A stretch of 44,231 nt of DNA from Firmicutes bacterium HGW-Firmicutes-8 (GCA_002840165.1 PGZN01000015.1:1-44231); one strand, 5' to 3'; positions 13,229 through 23,762 are shown, numbered from the stretch's first letter. Numbers and translations: made by a program. The notes: generated from the sequence alone by a model not told the origin.

Positions 13229-15901
13229 TTACACGCTTCGCAGCGCCTTTCTCGTTTGAGCCATGTACCTCTTGAGAAGCTTCCCAATTTTGTCAGCCGA
13301 CTCGGGTTTGCTGAATAAAAATCCCTGCATTTCAAAACATTCCTGCTGTTCAAAAAAGGCCAGCTGCTCTTCTGTCTCAACACCTTCTACTATTACTTTC
13401 AGTTTTAGGTTATTAGCCAGGACGATAATGGTGGCCACAATGGCTGCATCTTCTACGTCTGCCAGGACATCCCGGACAAAAGAACGGTCTACCTTAAGTG
13501 TTGTAATCGGGAACCGGCGCAGGTAGCTGAGGGAAGAGTATCCTGTGCCGAAGTCGTCAATAGCTATCCGGACTCCCATCTCCCTAAGGCTCTTTAAGAC
13601 TGAGATAGTTAACTCCACGTCCTGCATGGCAGTACTCTCGGTGATTTCCAGTTCGAGCAGATGGGGATCAACCCCGGTTTCCATTAACACCTTAGATACT
13701 GTTTCAACAAGATCTTTCTGCCTAAACTGGCATGCTGAAAGATTCACCGCTACCCTCAGGGGCGGAAAACCGGCATCCTGCCACTCTTTATTCTGCTCAC
13801 AGGCCGTAAGTAAAACCCACTCCCCAATTTGGATAATCTGCCCCGTGTCTTCAGCCAAGGAAATAAATTCGAGAGGTAAAATCAAACCCCGTTCAGGGTG
13901 GTGCCAGCGCACAAGGGCTTCAACCCCGATTATTCGACCGGCTCTAATATCAACCAGTGGTTGGTAGTAAACCTCAAACTCATTTTGCTCCAGGGCCTTC
14001 CGGAGGGATTGTTCCATTTCCAGCCGTTCAATGGATTTGGCATTCATCGCCGGGGTATAAAACTGGTAGTTGTCCCCCTGTTCCTTTGCCCGGTACATAG
14101 CAGTATCGGCATTTTTCGTCAGGGTTTCAGCATCTTCCCCATCATTAGGATAAAGAACTATCCCTATACTGGCAGTAATTTGGAACTCGTGGTTGTTAAT
14201 CACCCATGGCTTTTTGAGGACCTCGTTGATTTTTTTAGCTACCTTGGCTGCGTCTTCCTCCCGGCCTATCTCAGGCAGAAGGATTGTAAATTCGTCTCCT
14301 CCGATTCTGGCCACCGTATCATCAGACCGGACACACTTGGCAAGTTGGGACGCCACATCTTTCAGCAAATGGTCACCCATAGCGTGACCCATCATATCAT
14401 TAACATATTTAAAACGGTCTAAGTCGAGAAACATTACAGCCACCATCTGCCTGTTGCGGCGGGCATGGGCCAGAGCCATATTAAGCCGGTCGTAAAAAAG
14501 TATCCTGTTCGGCAAATCAGTAAGGGGATCGTGATAGGCCAGGTGGTTAATTGTTTCTTCCGCTTTTTTACGTTCTGAGATGTCGCGGACAATCCCGAAC
14601 AAAACCCTTTCATCGCCAAACATAGTGCTCTGCAGGCTTATTTCAACCGGAAAAACGCTGCCGTCTTTGCGCTGGTGGTAAGTCTCAAATAAGATGCCCA
14701 TCAATTCTGCCTGCAGTAAGTTCTCGGCTAGTGACGACTTGGTCTCCGGCGCGCGTAAATCGTACGCGCTCATCCCAAGTAACTCTTTGCGGTTGTATCC
14801 GTATACTTTAACAGCGGCATCATTGACATCTATGATTTGACCGTCCTGCCTCAGGAACAAAATTATATCACCGGCATGTTCTGACAGGAGCCGATACCTC
14901 TTTAAAGCATCCTCAGCCATCTTGCGCTCTGTAATATCCCGGGCTATACCTTCCATAGCCGTAACTTTTCCATCCCCGTCTTTCATGAATACGATCCGGT
15001 TCTCAACCCAAATCATCTTCTCATCTTTACGTCTCCACTGGAATATGTATGTTTCGTCAGAAGATTCATTGGCCAATGTACTCGGAAGCAGGCGATGGTG
15101 GTCTTCGGGCAGGGCTACTTTATAAATCGAATTGGGATCGGCATAGACTTCCTCCGGAGTGTAACCGAGGACCGAAACAACTGAAGGGCTCACATATTCA
15201 AAACCGGGGTCGGGTAAAAAGCGATAACGGTATATCAAATCATGGGCGTTTTCCGCCAGCAGCCGGAACCGTTCCTCACTGGCGACCAAATGTCTTTTCA
15301 TTTTTTCAAAATAAACGTTCAGTGCACCGAAAGCTACCATAAATTCCAATAGGGCGGCAAACCAGTATCCCCAAGGGACCAACCAACTGATTTGTCCAAT
15401 AAAAGGGTAGTTCCCCTTATGGATACCCCATAGTATAAAGGCCCACCCGGTGAATTTCTGGCCTAGACCCCCGATTTCCTTGGAACGCAGGAAGACTATA
15501 CCGCTCCAAATAAAAATCAGCCCGATAAAGACAAATGTAGGTAGATTTAACCAGATTCGTGTTAGACCGGTAAATATCCCAAAGGTAATCCACATACCAT
15601 CAAGAGCCGCTAAATAAACCATCCATCTTGACATGGATCTGCCGACAAAAATCGTTGTTCCCCAGAAAAGAAGGACTCCGCTGATTAAACTGGTCAGTTG
15701 TTGGGCGACAAGTAATACTCGCATATCCGGAACAAACTGCATTGACAATTCAAAGACTAACCTGGCTGTATAAATCAGCCAGCTGATTGCCCAGATAGCC
15801 ATAAATTTTTCTCGGTACTGGGTATAAATATACCAGTACACTACCGTTAAGAAAAATGTGCCGGTTAATGTGGCAGCTATTGAAGGAGTAATCCAGGACA
15901 T
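13229..15901 (-). CDS. Membrane PAS-PAS-GGDEF-EAL cyclic-di-GMP enzyme
   Basis: An 890-residue protein. Residues 1-200 hold about seven transmembrane helices, forming an integral-membrane sensor. Two PAS domains follow (about 210-325 and 330-445, each ending in the PAC motif RDITERK/RDISERK). The GGDEF domain has an intact active site (GGDEF, 534-538) and an inhibitory I-site RSDD (525-528). The EAL domain has EALVRW at 661, DDFGTGYSSLSYL, KVDRSFV and EGVET, all expected of an active phosphodiesterase. Both synthesis and hydrolysis of c-di-GMP are possible, with net direction set by the sensors. It is monocistronic. The PilZ protein at 853-1245 is a candidate effector in the same window. Confidence 0.92.
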   Translation of the reverse strand: MSWITPSIAATLTGTFFLTVVYWYIYTQYREKFMAIWAISWLIYTARLVFELSMQFVPDMRVLLVAQQLTSLISGVLLFWGTTIFVGRSMSRWMVYLAALDGMWITFGIFTGLTRIWLNLPTFVFIGLIFIWSGIVFLRSKEIGGLGQKFTGWAFILWGIHKGNYPFIGQISWLVPWGYWFAALLEFMVAFGALNVYFEKMKRHLVASEERFRLLAENAHDLIYRYRFLPDPGFEYVSPSVVSVLGYTPEEVYADPNSIYKVALPEDHHRLLPSTLANESSDETYIFQWRRKDEKMIWVENRIVFMKDGDGKVTAMEGIARDITERKMAEDALKRYRLLSEHAGDIILFLRQDGQIIDVNDAAVKVYGYNRKELLGMSAYDLRAPETKSSLAENLLQAELMGILFETYHQRKDGSVFPVEISLQSTMFGDERVLFGIVRDISERKKAEETINHLAYHDPLTDLPNRILFYDRLNMALAHARRNRQMVAVMFLDLDRFKYVNDMMGHAMGDHLLKDVASQLAKCVRSDDTVARIGGDEFTILLPEIGREEDAAKVAKKINEVLKKPWVINNHEFQITASIGIVLYPNDGEDAETLTKNADTAMYRAKEQGDNYQFYTPAMNAKSIERLEMEQSLRKALEQNEFEVYYQPLVDIRAGRIIGVEALVRWHHPERGLILPLEFISLAEDTGQIIQIGEWVLLTACEQNKEWQDAGFPPLRVAVNLSACQFRQKDLVETVSKVLMETGVDPHLLELEITESTAMQDVELTISVLKSLREMGVRIAIDDFGTGYSSLSYLRRFPITTLKVDRSFVRDVLADVEDAAIVATIIVLANNLKLKVIVEGVETEEQLAFFEQQECFEMQGFLFSKPESADKIGKLLKRYMAQTRKALRSV

Positions 15902-16097
15902 AATTCCTACCCCCCACAGTGTTCCAATCGCGCCCTTTGTCTCACGAAGTCTGCTAAATATTTACTTAACCAATAATTGGTACAATGTTCTATATTATAC
16001 GACATGAACCAACAATTTTCCTTCTGTTTTTACACCATTTTTCCATGAATTTCATATATAAAAACCATGCTGTCTGATAACCGCACGGCGCTCTGAA

Positions 16098-16529
16098 CTA
16101 TCTGCACTTGTTACAATATCCGTAAAACTTAAGCTGGTGGTCAACAACCTCGAAACCGTTTCGTTTTTCGATCACTGATTCCAGGCCGTCTAAGAGGTCG
16201 TCGTCGAATTCGGCAACCGTGCCGCATTTAAGGCAGATCAGATGATGGTGATGGTGTACATCTGACTCGCCAAACTCGTACCTGCCGCGGCCGTCGCCAA
16301 AATCTATCCTCTGTAAAATCCCCAATTCCGCGAAAAGGTCGAGGGTCCGGTAAATAGTCGCAAAACCTATTTCAGGATGCGTCTTTTTTACCATGCCGTA
16401 TACATCTTCTGCACTTAAGTGCTTTTCCGGGTTTTGCGTAAAGATCTCCATGATCACCTTTCTCTGGGGGGTAAGCTTACACTCCCGGTCATACAGTTTT
16501 TGTTTCAGCGCATCAAGGGTATGTTCCAA
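16098..16529 (-). CDS. fur: Fur family metalloregulator
   Basis: A 143-residue repressor. The winged helix (about 20-85) has KLTPQRKVIMEIF and the recognition region FATIYRTLDLF. The metal site HHHHHLICLKCG (about 91-102) is followed by EF and the C-terminal YCNKC pair, so both structural Zn CxxC motifs are present. PerR needs an Asp near residue 104 and Zur has other Cys positions; the operon context points to Fur. It is the last gene of feoA-feoB-zinc ribbon-fur, 80 bp after the zinc ribbon gene, which gives an iron feedback loop with the two Fur boxes upstream of feoA. The start is TTG with GGGGTGA 8 bases upstream. Confidence 0.85.
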   Translation of the reverse strand: MEHTLDALKQKLYDRECKLTPQRKVIMEIFTQNPEKHLSAEDVYGMVKKTHPEIGFATIYRTLDLFAELGILQRIDFGDGRGRYEFGESDVHHHHHLICLKCGTVAEFDDDLLDGLESVIEKRNGFEVVDHQLKFYGYCNKCR

Positions 16530-16608
16530 AATTAATTCACCCCTTATTACCTTTGCCTCAAATCACTTTAATTAATTATATTGCGGTCATGAAATCATTG
16601 TCAATCTC

Positions 16609-16806
16609 TTACTTACCCGCTTCGCATGTGCTGCAGCCACCACGGCACCCGAATATCACCAGTGCTGAAAAACACCGGGGACAGCGCAGCGCGGTCAGAT
16701 TGGTAATTCTATTCTGGCATGTCGGGCAGATAATAACCCCTCTGTCCGGAAATTCCACCGTACAGTTCCGGGGCCAGTTTTTTCCGTTTATATCTTTAAC
16801 TGCCAT
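16609..16806 (-). CDS. Small zinc-ribbon protein of the feo operon
   Basis: A 65-residue protein with seven Cys: Cys15, a knuckle IICPTCQN, a second knuckle LRCPRCFS, and a C-terminal FGCRGGCSTCEAGK. The middle two CxxC pairs look like a zinc ribbon. The C-terminal CxxxCxxC could bind Fe-S or Fe(II). It overlaps the end of feoB by 11 bp and is therefore translated with it. It takes the position of FeoC, which in other bacteria is a small accessory protein of FeoB, but there is no winged-helix similarity. A role in FeoB function or iron handling is inferred from position only. Confidence 0.7.
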   Translation of the reverse strand: MAVKDINGKNWPRNCTVEFPDRGVIICPTCQNRITNLTALRCPRCFSALVIFGCRGGCSTCEAGK

Positions 16807-18763
16807 GTGTTATCCCTCCGCTGAGAACCTTCTTATTTGATTTGGGAATCCTTCCTATAATCACGGCCAGGAGTAAAACAGCCAAGGCCGCCCAAAGTAC
16901 GCCTTTCACCGATCCAAGCATTCTGTATGCCTGAGCAGTGATGCCGCCAATCAGAAAAGCCAGTGACATGATGGCCGACCACATGACGAAAGCCTCCCTC
17001 CGCCCGCGTTCTTTAAAAATGATGAGGGTGGAAGCGATGCACGGAACAAACAGTGTAATCGTGATTAAACCCACTACAATTTGCATCTCGGTTAATGGAA
17101 GACCGGCCAGTCCGGCCGCCGCGAAATCCCTGCGCACAAAACCCATTACAAACACTGTGGCCGCTTCCTTAGGCAGACCCAGCCAGCCTACTGTCAGCGG
17201 CTGCATTAGTTTCTGCAGAGTTTCCAACAGTCCCGTAACCTGGAGGATCCCGATGAGCAGCGCGCCACCCGCAAAAATGGGAATTGCTTCGACCAGAAAG
17301 TGATATGATTTGGTTACTGTTTTCTTAAGCACGTTTTCAATTCTAGGGAGGCGTAAAGGCGGTAGGTCAATTAACAGTTCACTTGATTCACCGGGCAGCA
17401 ACCGGTTTAACAATGTCCCGGTGACTGCCAGGACTGTAAAGAGAATTAGGCCGTAGGTGATTATATACAGACCGCTAATCTTGCTAATCAATCCGGCGAT
17501 TACAGCCATCTGGGCCGAACACGGAATAGTCAGTCCGAGCAAAAACACCGCTATCCGGCGTTCCCGCTCTGAGCCCAACAACCGGGTTACTATCATAGCC
17601 AGAGTAACGCATCCGAAACCGAGAATCAACGGAATAACAGCCCTTCCGTTTAAACCGATGCCAGACATAAACCGGTCTGCCAGGGCAGCTATCCGCGGCA
17701 GATAACCGGAGTCCTCGAAGGCCGAGAGAAACAGATAAAAACCAAAGACCAGGGGCAGCAGCAGGCCCAGGATATAAGTCACAGTCATTGTCAAGATGCC
17801 AAAATCCCCAATCAGAATTTTACCAAAAGCGGTGTGTATTGGAATATAATGCCCAACCAACCCCCTGATGAACGGTTCATATCTTCCCTGCATCACCGTC
17901 TTTTCCGTAAAGCCCACCAAGTCTGTGGCAATAAATCCCCCGATAAATTTATACATAAAAAAGAGAAAAACAGCCAGAATGGGAACTCCTGTAAGTGGAA
18001 AAATCATCAACCGGCCCAGGATGGCCTCCCACCGGGCCCCTTTGTTCGTCTGACGGATGACATGTCCGATGATGTCATTTACCCTGGCTCTTCTCTGCAG
18101 GTAGATTTCCTCTCTCTCCAACCCTGGTTCAATCCCATGACGTTCAGCTACTACCGGGTCACCTTCAAGTATTAACAGGGCTTCCCCCTGGTCACCTACC
18201 CGGTCATGCAGGAAATGGAGCTTTTTGTGCAGCACCGGATCTATATGTCCCTGACGGGCATTGTCAATATTCGCTTTCAACTCATCGATTCCTATTTTTT
18301 TTGTAGCTATAGTCGGTATTACCGGCACCCCGAGCAGGTCACCGAGCAGGTCGATATCAATTTCCCGACCCTGGCGTTCAGACTCGTCCACCATATTTAA
18401 AGCTACAACTACCGGGATACCTGTATCAATTATCTGTTGGGTCAAAAAAAGATCCCGCTCCATATGAACGGCATCAACAACATTAATTATGACGTCAGAA
18501 CTCAGGATGATATCCCGGGCAATTTTTTCTTCATCATTAAATGAAGAAATCCCATAAACACCCGGAGTATCAATCACCAGGTCAGGGCCGTACATCCCGT
18601 ATGATATTTCCAGGGTCGTTCCCGGATAATTGGAAACATCAACATAGAGGCCGGTCAGCGCGTTGAAGAATACCGACTTGCCCACATTGGGGTTCCCTGC
18701 CAGGACAATTTTTCTCGCCCCTGGGGCTGTATTTATTTTAATTCCTGAATCGTGACAATGCAT
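16796..18763 (-). CDS. feoB: Ferrous iron transporter FeoB
   Basis: A 655-residue inner-membrane Fe(II) transporter. The N-terminal G domain has GNPNVGKS (G1, near 23), YPGTT (G2), DTPG (G3, near 65) and NMVD (G4, near 123). A helical spacer is followed by two GATE repeats with the conserved GFGCVTLAM and TIPCSAQM cysteine motifs and the second GFVRRDFAAAGL. The length is typical. It follows feoA by 22 bp and overlaps the zinc-ribbon gene. The ATG at 18763 has GAGGGA upstream. Regulation is by the two Fur boxes upstream of feoA. Confidence 0.95.
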   Translation of the reverse strand: MHCHDSGIKINTAPGARKIVLAGNPNVGKSVFFNALTGLYVDVSNYPGTTLEISYGMYGPDLVIDTPGVYGISSFNDEEKIARDIILSSDVIINVVDAVHMERDLFLTQQIIDTGIPVVVALNMVDESERQGREIDIDLLGDLLGVPVIPTIATKKIGIDELKANIDNARQGHIDPVLHKKLHFLHDRVGDQGEALLILEGDPVVAERHGIEPGLEREEIYLQRRARVNDIIGHVIRQTNKGARWEAILGRLMIFPLTGVPILAVFLFFMYKFIGGFIATDLVGFTEKTVMQGRYEPFIRGLVGHYIPIHTAFGKILIGDFGILTMTVTYILGLLLPLVFGFYLFLSAFEDSGYLPRIAALADRFMSGIGLNGRAVIPLILGFGCVTLAMIVTRLLGSERERRIAVFLLGLTIPCSAQMAVIAGLISKISGLYIITYGLILFTVLAVTGTLLNRLLPGESSELLIDLPPLRLPRIENVLKKTVTKSYHFLVEAIPIFAGGALLIGILQVTGLLETLQKLMQPLTVGWLGLPKEAATVFVMGFVRRDFAAAGLAGLPLTEMQIVVGLITITLFVPCIASTLIIFKERGRREAFVMWSAIMSLAFLIGGITAQAYRMLGSVKGVLWAALAVLLLAVIIGRIPKSNKKVLSGGITHGS

Positions 18764-18785
18764 ATCATTTCCCTCGCTTATTATC

Positions 18786-19007
18786 TCAGCTGACGAGTTC
18801 CACCCTGATTTGCCCGGCTAACCCCCTGCCGATAGCAATTTCCTGGTTATTCTTGCTGACTAACACAGGCCCTGCTGATAAAATTCCCTCGCAACGGATA
18901 ACCTCACCTTCCGAAATTCCCAACCTGATGGCCTGGACCCTCATATCTGAATTTCCGATAAATGCTATTCTTACCGTTTGACCGCGTTTACATTTGTTCA
19001 AGTACAT
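18786..19007 (-). CDS. feoA: FeoA ferrous iron transport protein
   Basis: A 73-residue cytosolic SH3-like protein needed for FeoB activity. RGQTVRIAFIGNSDMRVQAI and GRGLAGQIRVEL match the FeoA beta-barrel ends. The ATG at 19007 has GGAGGG 7 bases upstream, preferred over an ATG two codons earlier. It is the first gene of the feo operon. Confidence 0.9.
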   Translation of the reverse strand: MYLNKCKRGQTVRIAFIGNSDMRVQAIRLGISEGEVIRCEGILSAGPVLVSKNNQEIAIGRGLAGQIRVELVS

Positions 19008-19026
19008 TAGCAAGCCCTCCTGTGAA

Positions 19027-19041
19027 TGATAATCATTTTCA
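19027..19041 (-). promoter_or_regulatory. Fur box 1, upstream of feoA
   Basis: On the minus strand TGAAAATGATTATCA matches the 7-1-7 Fur consensus TGATAATNATTATCA at all but one base. It lies 20 bases before the feoA start, where it would block the ribosome site or promoter end. Confidence 0.8.
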
Positions 19042-19061
19042 ATGCAAAGGCAATAAAAAAA

Positions 19062-19076
19062 TGAGAAGTATTCTCA
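19062..19076 (-). promoter_or_regulatory. Fur box 2, upstream of feoA
   Basis: TGAGAATACTTCTCA, a perfect inverted repeat apart from its centre, matches 11 of 14 specified bases of the 7-1-7 Fur consensus. It is 35 bp (about 3.3 helical turns) from box 1. An AT-rich region with likely -35/-10 elements overlaps. Confidence 0.6.
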
Positions 19077-19148
19077 TTTACATTATAACTCCTGTTAATC
19101 TAATAGTCAATATGAAAAAGTATTTTTAAAGGAAAAAGGCCTGAATGC

Positions 19149-19328
19149 CTAATCCTGCTGCTTCATGTTTCTCATCAGTTCAACTATCAGTTTGTCAATC
19201 GAGCAGCTGCGTTCGTAAATTTCGGGGTCTGCTAACGGGTTATCTTTAGTTTCCGCTAGAGTGACCAGCTCTCGCTGCATTTTTTCTATCTCTTTGGCCA
19301 GGTTCATGCCTGGAATCTCCCTTCCCAT
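19149..19328 (-). CDS. Spo0E-like aspartyl-phosphate phosphatase
   Basis: A 59-residue helical hairpin protein. IEKMQRELVTLAETKDNPLA, then DPEIYERSCSIDKLIVELM, follows the Spo0E family pattern. The usual SQELD motif appears here as SCSID, with Ser and Asp kept and a Cys in between. Members dephosphorylate Spo0A~P and hold back sporulation. The ATG at 19328 has GGGGGAG 6 bases upstream; an internal ATG (MNLAKE) is possible. A short AGGC/GCCT stem with a T tract follows the stop. It stands alone between feoA and the VWA gene. Confidence 0.78.
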   Translation of the reverse strand: MGREIPGMNLAKEIEKMQRELVTLAETKDNPLADPEIYERSCSIDKLIVELMRNMKQQD

Positions 19329-19458
19329 TCGTCACTCCCCCGAAAAAACCCGTTAACACATTTGGTTATATGTAATTTTACGCAATCATTATCGATATTA
19401 TACCATAATATTAACAATAATTATGTCATAATTTGTCGATGGGTTCAAATAATTACCT

Positions 19459-20877
19459 TCATATTATTTGTCTGGCCGCCCTTTCCAACTGCTCAAGATT
19501 CCGGCATTCATAAACCTGGTGGCAAAAGCGCCCGTACACCGACATGATACTGTCCTCACGGTCCCACATGTCCGGTGATTCGGGGTTTAACCAAATAACC
19601 CGCTTCACTTCCCGGCCCATCTTCTGCAAATATTCAGCGTGTTCCTTTTGATAATTGTTCCGGGCATCACCAATTACGAGCAGGGTTGTCTTTTTATTGA
19701 GGGCATCGAGGTATTTCTCACAAAAGTCTATAAACATCCGGCCATAGTCCGAAAACGCTGTTTTGGAAAACCGCGCCTTATTATAGACATCCCTGATGCC
19801 GTCTTCAATCTCCCTGTTATGCATGTATTCCGTTATCTCATCAGGTGTGTCAACAAACACAAAAGAACGTACATGGATGAATCTATTCTGAATAGAATAG
19901 ACAAGCTGGAGCATAAATTCACTGAACATCCTGACCGAACCCGACAAATCACAAAGAACGACGATTTCCGGCCTCGTCGGATACCTGTCATGGAAAACCG
20001 GTTTAATCGGTATCCCCCCTGTGGCCATCGATTTGCGGATGGTTTTAGAAAGGTCTATCGTCCCGTGTTTGGCCCTCTTATGTCTAAATGACAACCGGGT
20101 GGCCAATTTATGAGCAAGTCTGCTTATTTTTTTCTTCATCTCCGCGACCTGGGGAGCGGAAAGCCGGTAGAAATCAAGCTCGTTCAGATTCTCTCTGATT
20201 ATAATGGTTTCTAAGGCTTCACTGCCCAACTCGTTAATAATGGTTTTTTCCAACTCCAGGTAGAGCAGTCTTTCCATTTCGGTCAGGCGTTCCTGCCATG
20301 TCAGCCATATACTCTCATCAACTACCCCGGCTTCCTGTTCAATCCTGTAGATACCCATGTTCCACTCCAGAAACACCTTGACCTGCCTGACCGCCTTTTT
20401 CATGTCACGGAGGTCCTCTTCACCGATTTGGCCAAGGCTGGCCACACCTCTTTTGACCATTTCGGCCATTTCGCCATAGTCTCCGGTCTTGATAACCTGA
20501 ATAAAGCTGTCTGCCGCAGTTGTGGCCAACCCTTCGCCCTGCCCGAACCCGGTTGCCCTGCCCTGCCCGGTACCGGGAGTCTGTTCTGTACCCGAACACC
20601 GGTCCTTAGATCCCGTTAAATATAAATTAGGCCACCTTTTCAGCGCTTCCGCGCGGTGGCCAAAAAATTCAGGGTCAAAATAGTAATAGAATAGCTTATC
20701 AAAGGTCTCCAAGTCAGACTGGTCTTTGACGATTGTGGCTGCCATGGCATTATAAAAATTCTCCCGTTCTAATCCGACAAGGCTCAAGGCCCCGAGAGAT
20801 TCGGCAATTTCAGAATGGGATACTTTAACCCCCGCTTTTCTCAATAAAACGGCAAATTCAAGAATTTTTTCGTCCAT
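19459..20877 (-). CDS. VWA domain protein, CoxE-like
   Basis: A 472-residue protein. The N-terminal part is helical, with a Gly/Thr/Gln-rich linker near 93-115. The C-terminal half is a von Willebrand A domain. The MIDAS motif DLSGS (near 315) is intact, and EYLDALNKKTTLLVIGDARN contains the later metal-site Asp/Thr region. CoxE-type VWA proteins pair with MoxR ATPases in the assembly or metal insertion of large enzymes. It starts 14 bp after the MoxR gene stop on the same strand, so the two form one operon. No CO dehydrogenase or other obvious client is in the window. The gene is full length. Confidence 0.85.
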   Translation of the reverse strand: MDEKILEFAVLLRKAGVKVSHSEIAESLGALSLVGLERENFYNAMAATIVKDQSDLETFDKLFYYYFDPEFFGHRAEALKRWPNLYLTGSKDRCSGTEQTPGTGQGRATGFGQGEGLATTAADSFIQVIKTGDYGEMAEMVKRGVASLGQIGEEDLRDMKKAVRQVKVFLEWNMGIYRIEQEAGVVDESIWLTWQERLTEMERLLYLELEKTIINELGSEALETIIIRENLNELDFYRLSAPQVAEMKKKISRLAHKLATRLSFRHKRAKHGTIDLSKTIRKSMATGGIPIKPVFHDRYPTRPEIVVLCDLSGSVRMFSEFMLQLVYSIQNRFIHVRSFVFVDTPDEITEYMHNREIEDGIRDVYNKARFSKTAFSDYGRMFIDFCEKYLDALNKKTTLLVIGDARNNYQKEHAEYLQKMGREVKRVIWLNPESPDMWDREDSIMSVYGRFCHQVYECRNLEQLERAARQII

Positions 20878-20891
20878 TTGGCCCGCCGGCC

Positions 20892-21758
20892 TTATTCCGG
20901 CAGCAGTCCCCCTATTCTATCAGCAACCTTATTGATATCCTGCTGGTATTTCAACAGGATATTGACTGTATTCATCACGATTTCCTCGTCCAGGGTTTCC
21001 ACCCCCAACAGAACCAGGGTGCGGGCCCAATCGAGCGTCTCAGAGATACTCGGCGATTTTTTCAGGACCATTTTTCTCAGAGACTGGACAAAAGCAACCA
21101 GTTTTTCGGCCAGGACTTTGTTGACCCCAGGGACTTTGAGCCTGACAATGGCGAGTTCCCGGGCAAACGAAGGATAGTCTATGTAAAGATGAATACAGCG
21201 CCTCTTCAAAGCATCACTAAAGTCCCTGAAATTGTTGCTTGTCAGGATGACGACCGGGATAGAAGTGGCCTTCACGGTACCCAGTTCCGGGATAGAGATC
21301 TGGTAGTCGGAAAGGGCCTCTAAGAGAAAACTCTCGAACTCCTCATCACTCTTGTCAATCTCGTCTACCAGAAGAACCACCGGTTTTTCGGCCTGCAGGG
21401 CCTTCAACAGCGGCCTCGCCAAATAGAACTCCGCCGAAAAAATGTTGGCTTTAGTTTCTTCCCATGTCCTATCAGTGAGGTGGTTGGCCTGAATTCGCAG
21501 GAGCTGCTTCTGGTAGTTCCATTCAAAAAGAGCCTTGGACTCGTCCAGACCTTCATAACACTGCAGCCTGATCAGTTCCGTGTCCAAAGCCCGGGCTGCG
21601 GCTTTAGCCAACTCGGTTTTGCCGACTCCGGCCGGACCTTCTATCAACAGAGGCTTTTGCAGCCTGACAGCAAGGTACACGGCAGTGGCTGAATTGTCAT
21701 TGATGAGGTAATTCTGTGCAGTTAGTTTATCTTTTACTTCCTGTATCGACCCGAACAA
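20892..21758 (-). CDS. MoxR-type AAA+ ATPase
   Basis: A 288-residue ATPase. Walker A is EGPAGVGKTELAKA (near 40), Walker B is VVLLVDEIDKSDEEFE (near 130), sensor 1 is VILTSNNFRD (near 170), and the arginine-finger region is SDALKRRCIHLYIDYP. MoxR/RavA-family ATPases act as chaperones with a VWA partner, here the downstream gene. The TTG at 21758 (MFGSIQEVKDKL) has AAGGAG 10 bases upstream; a longer reading frame to 21815 lacks a ribosome site. An inverted repeat lies in the gap upstream. Confidence 0.88.
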   Translation of the reverse strand: MFGSIQEVKDKLTAQNYLINDNSATAVYLAVRLQKPLLIEGPAGVGKTELAKAAARALDTELIRLQCYEGLDESKALFEWNYQKQLLRIQANHLTDRTWEETKANIFSAEFYLARPLLKALQAEKPVVLLVDEIDKSDEEFESFLLEALSDYQISIPELGTVKATSIPVVILTSNNFRDFSDALKRRCIHLYIDYPSFARELAIVRLKVPGVNKVLAEKLVAFVQSLRKMVLKKSPSISETLDWARTLVLLGVETLDEEIVMNTVNILLKYQQDINKVADRIGGLLPE

Positions 21759-21805
21759 TGCAAACACTCTCCTTGAAGGCCATCCCGTATCGGGTAAACT
21801 ATAAC

Positions 21806-21840
21806 AGGCTGTCAAAAACGGCTAAGTTTTTCAACAGCCT
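21806..21840. repeat. 14-bp inverted repeat upstream of moxR
   Basis: AGGCTGTCAAAAAC and its near-complement GTTTTTCAACAGCCT flank GGCTAA. With two wobbles this is a 13-bp stem on the minus strand. It lies between the stop of the 98-residue gene and the MoxR start, so it may be a terminator, though no T tract follows. The AGGCTGTTGAAAAA arm also looks like the terminal repeat of some insertion sequences, so a miniature element is possible. Confidence 0.6.
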
Positions 21841-21859
21841 GCTAAAATGCCAGTCTATA

Positions 21860-22156
21860 TTACATTAACTTACCAGGGTCAAACATTGCGGTATATTGAT
21901 CCCAATTGCAGTTATCTTCATTTCCAAGCCAATTTATAAAGTATTCAAGTTTCTCCCGGCTGGGATATTTTTGGTCAAACAGCGGTCCTACCTCATGAAA
22001 ACTTACCAGGTTATATAACACCTCATTTACCAGCTGGTCTTCAGACTCACTTTGTTCTATAATCATTTTGTAAGCCCAGTCGTTAAGCTCTTCCCGCTTA
22101 AATTTATCTGCCAGGAACTGGTCCAGCACTAAACGCAGGGTATCCCTGTCAACCAT
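21860..22156 (-). CDS. Hypothetical 98-residue protein
   Basis: A small acidic, helix-rich protein (VLDQFLADKFKREELNDWAY, LVNEVLYNLVSFHEVGPLFD, then FINWLGNEDN). It has a high content of Asp, Glu, Trp and Tyr and no membrane segment. The style resembles immunity or antitoxin-like proteins, but no toxin is adjacent and I do not recognise the family. The ATG is preceded by a GGGGGGG run with AGAC, acceptable as a ribosome site. It lies between guaB and the MoxR/VWA pair. Confidence 0.6.
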   Translation of the reverse strand: MVDRDTLRLVLDQFLADKFKREELNDWAYKMIIEQSESEDQLVNEVLYNLVSFHEVGPLFDQKYPSREKLEYFINWLGNEDNCNWDQYTAMFDPGKLM

Positions 22157-22253
22157 TATGTCTGCCCCCCCCTGTAAAATCTTGTACTTAATATTATATC
22201 ACTAACAATACGTGAATTCCAATAACTATTTTTATAAACTATGGTCCGGGTTT

Positions 22254-23762
<1,509 letters not shown>

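Noticed and set aside
19362-19547. Plus-strand ORF of 61 codons
   Set aside because: It crosses an AT-rich gap and the VWA gene end; composition and lack of a ribosome site argue against it.
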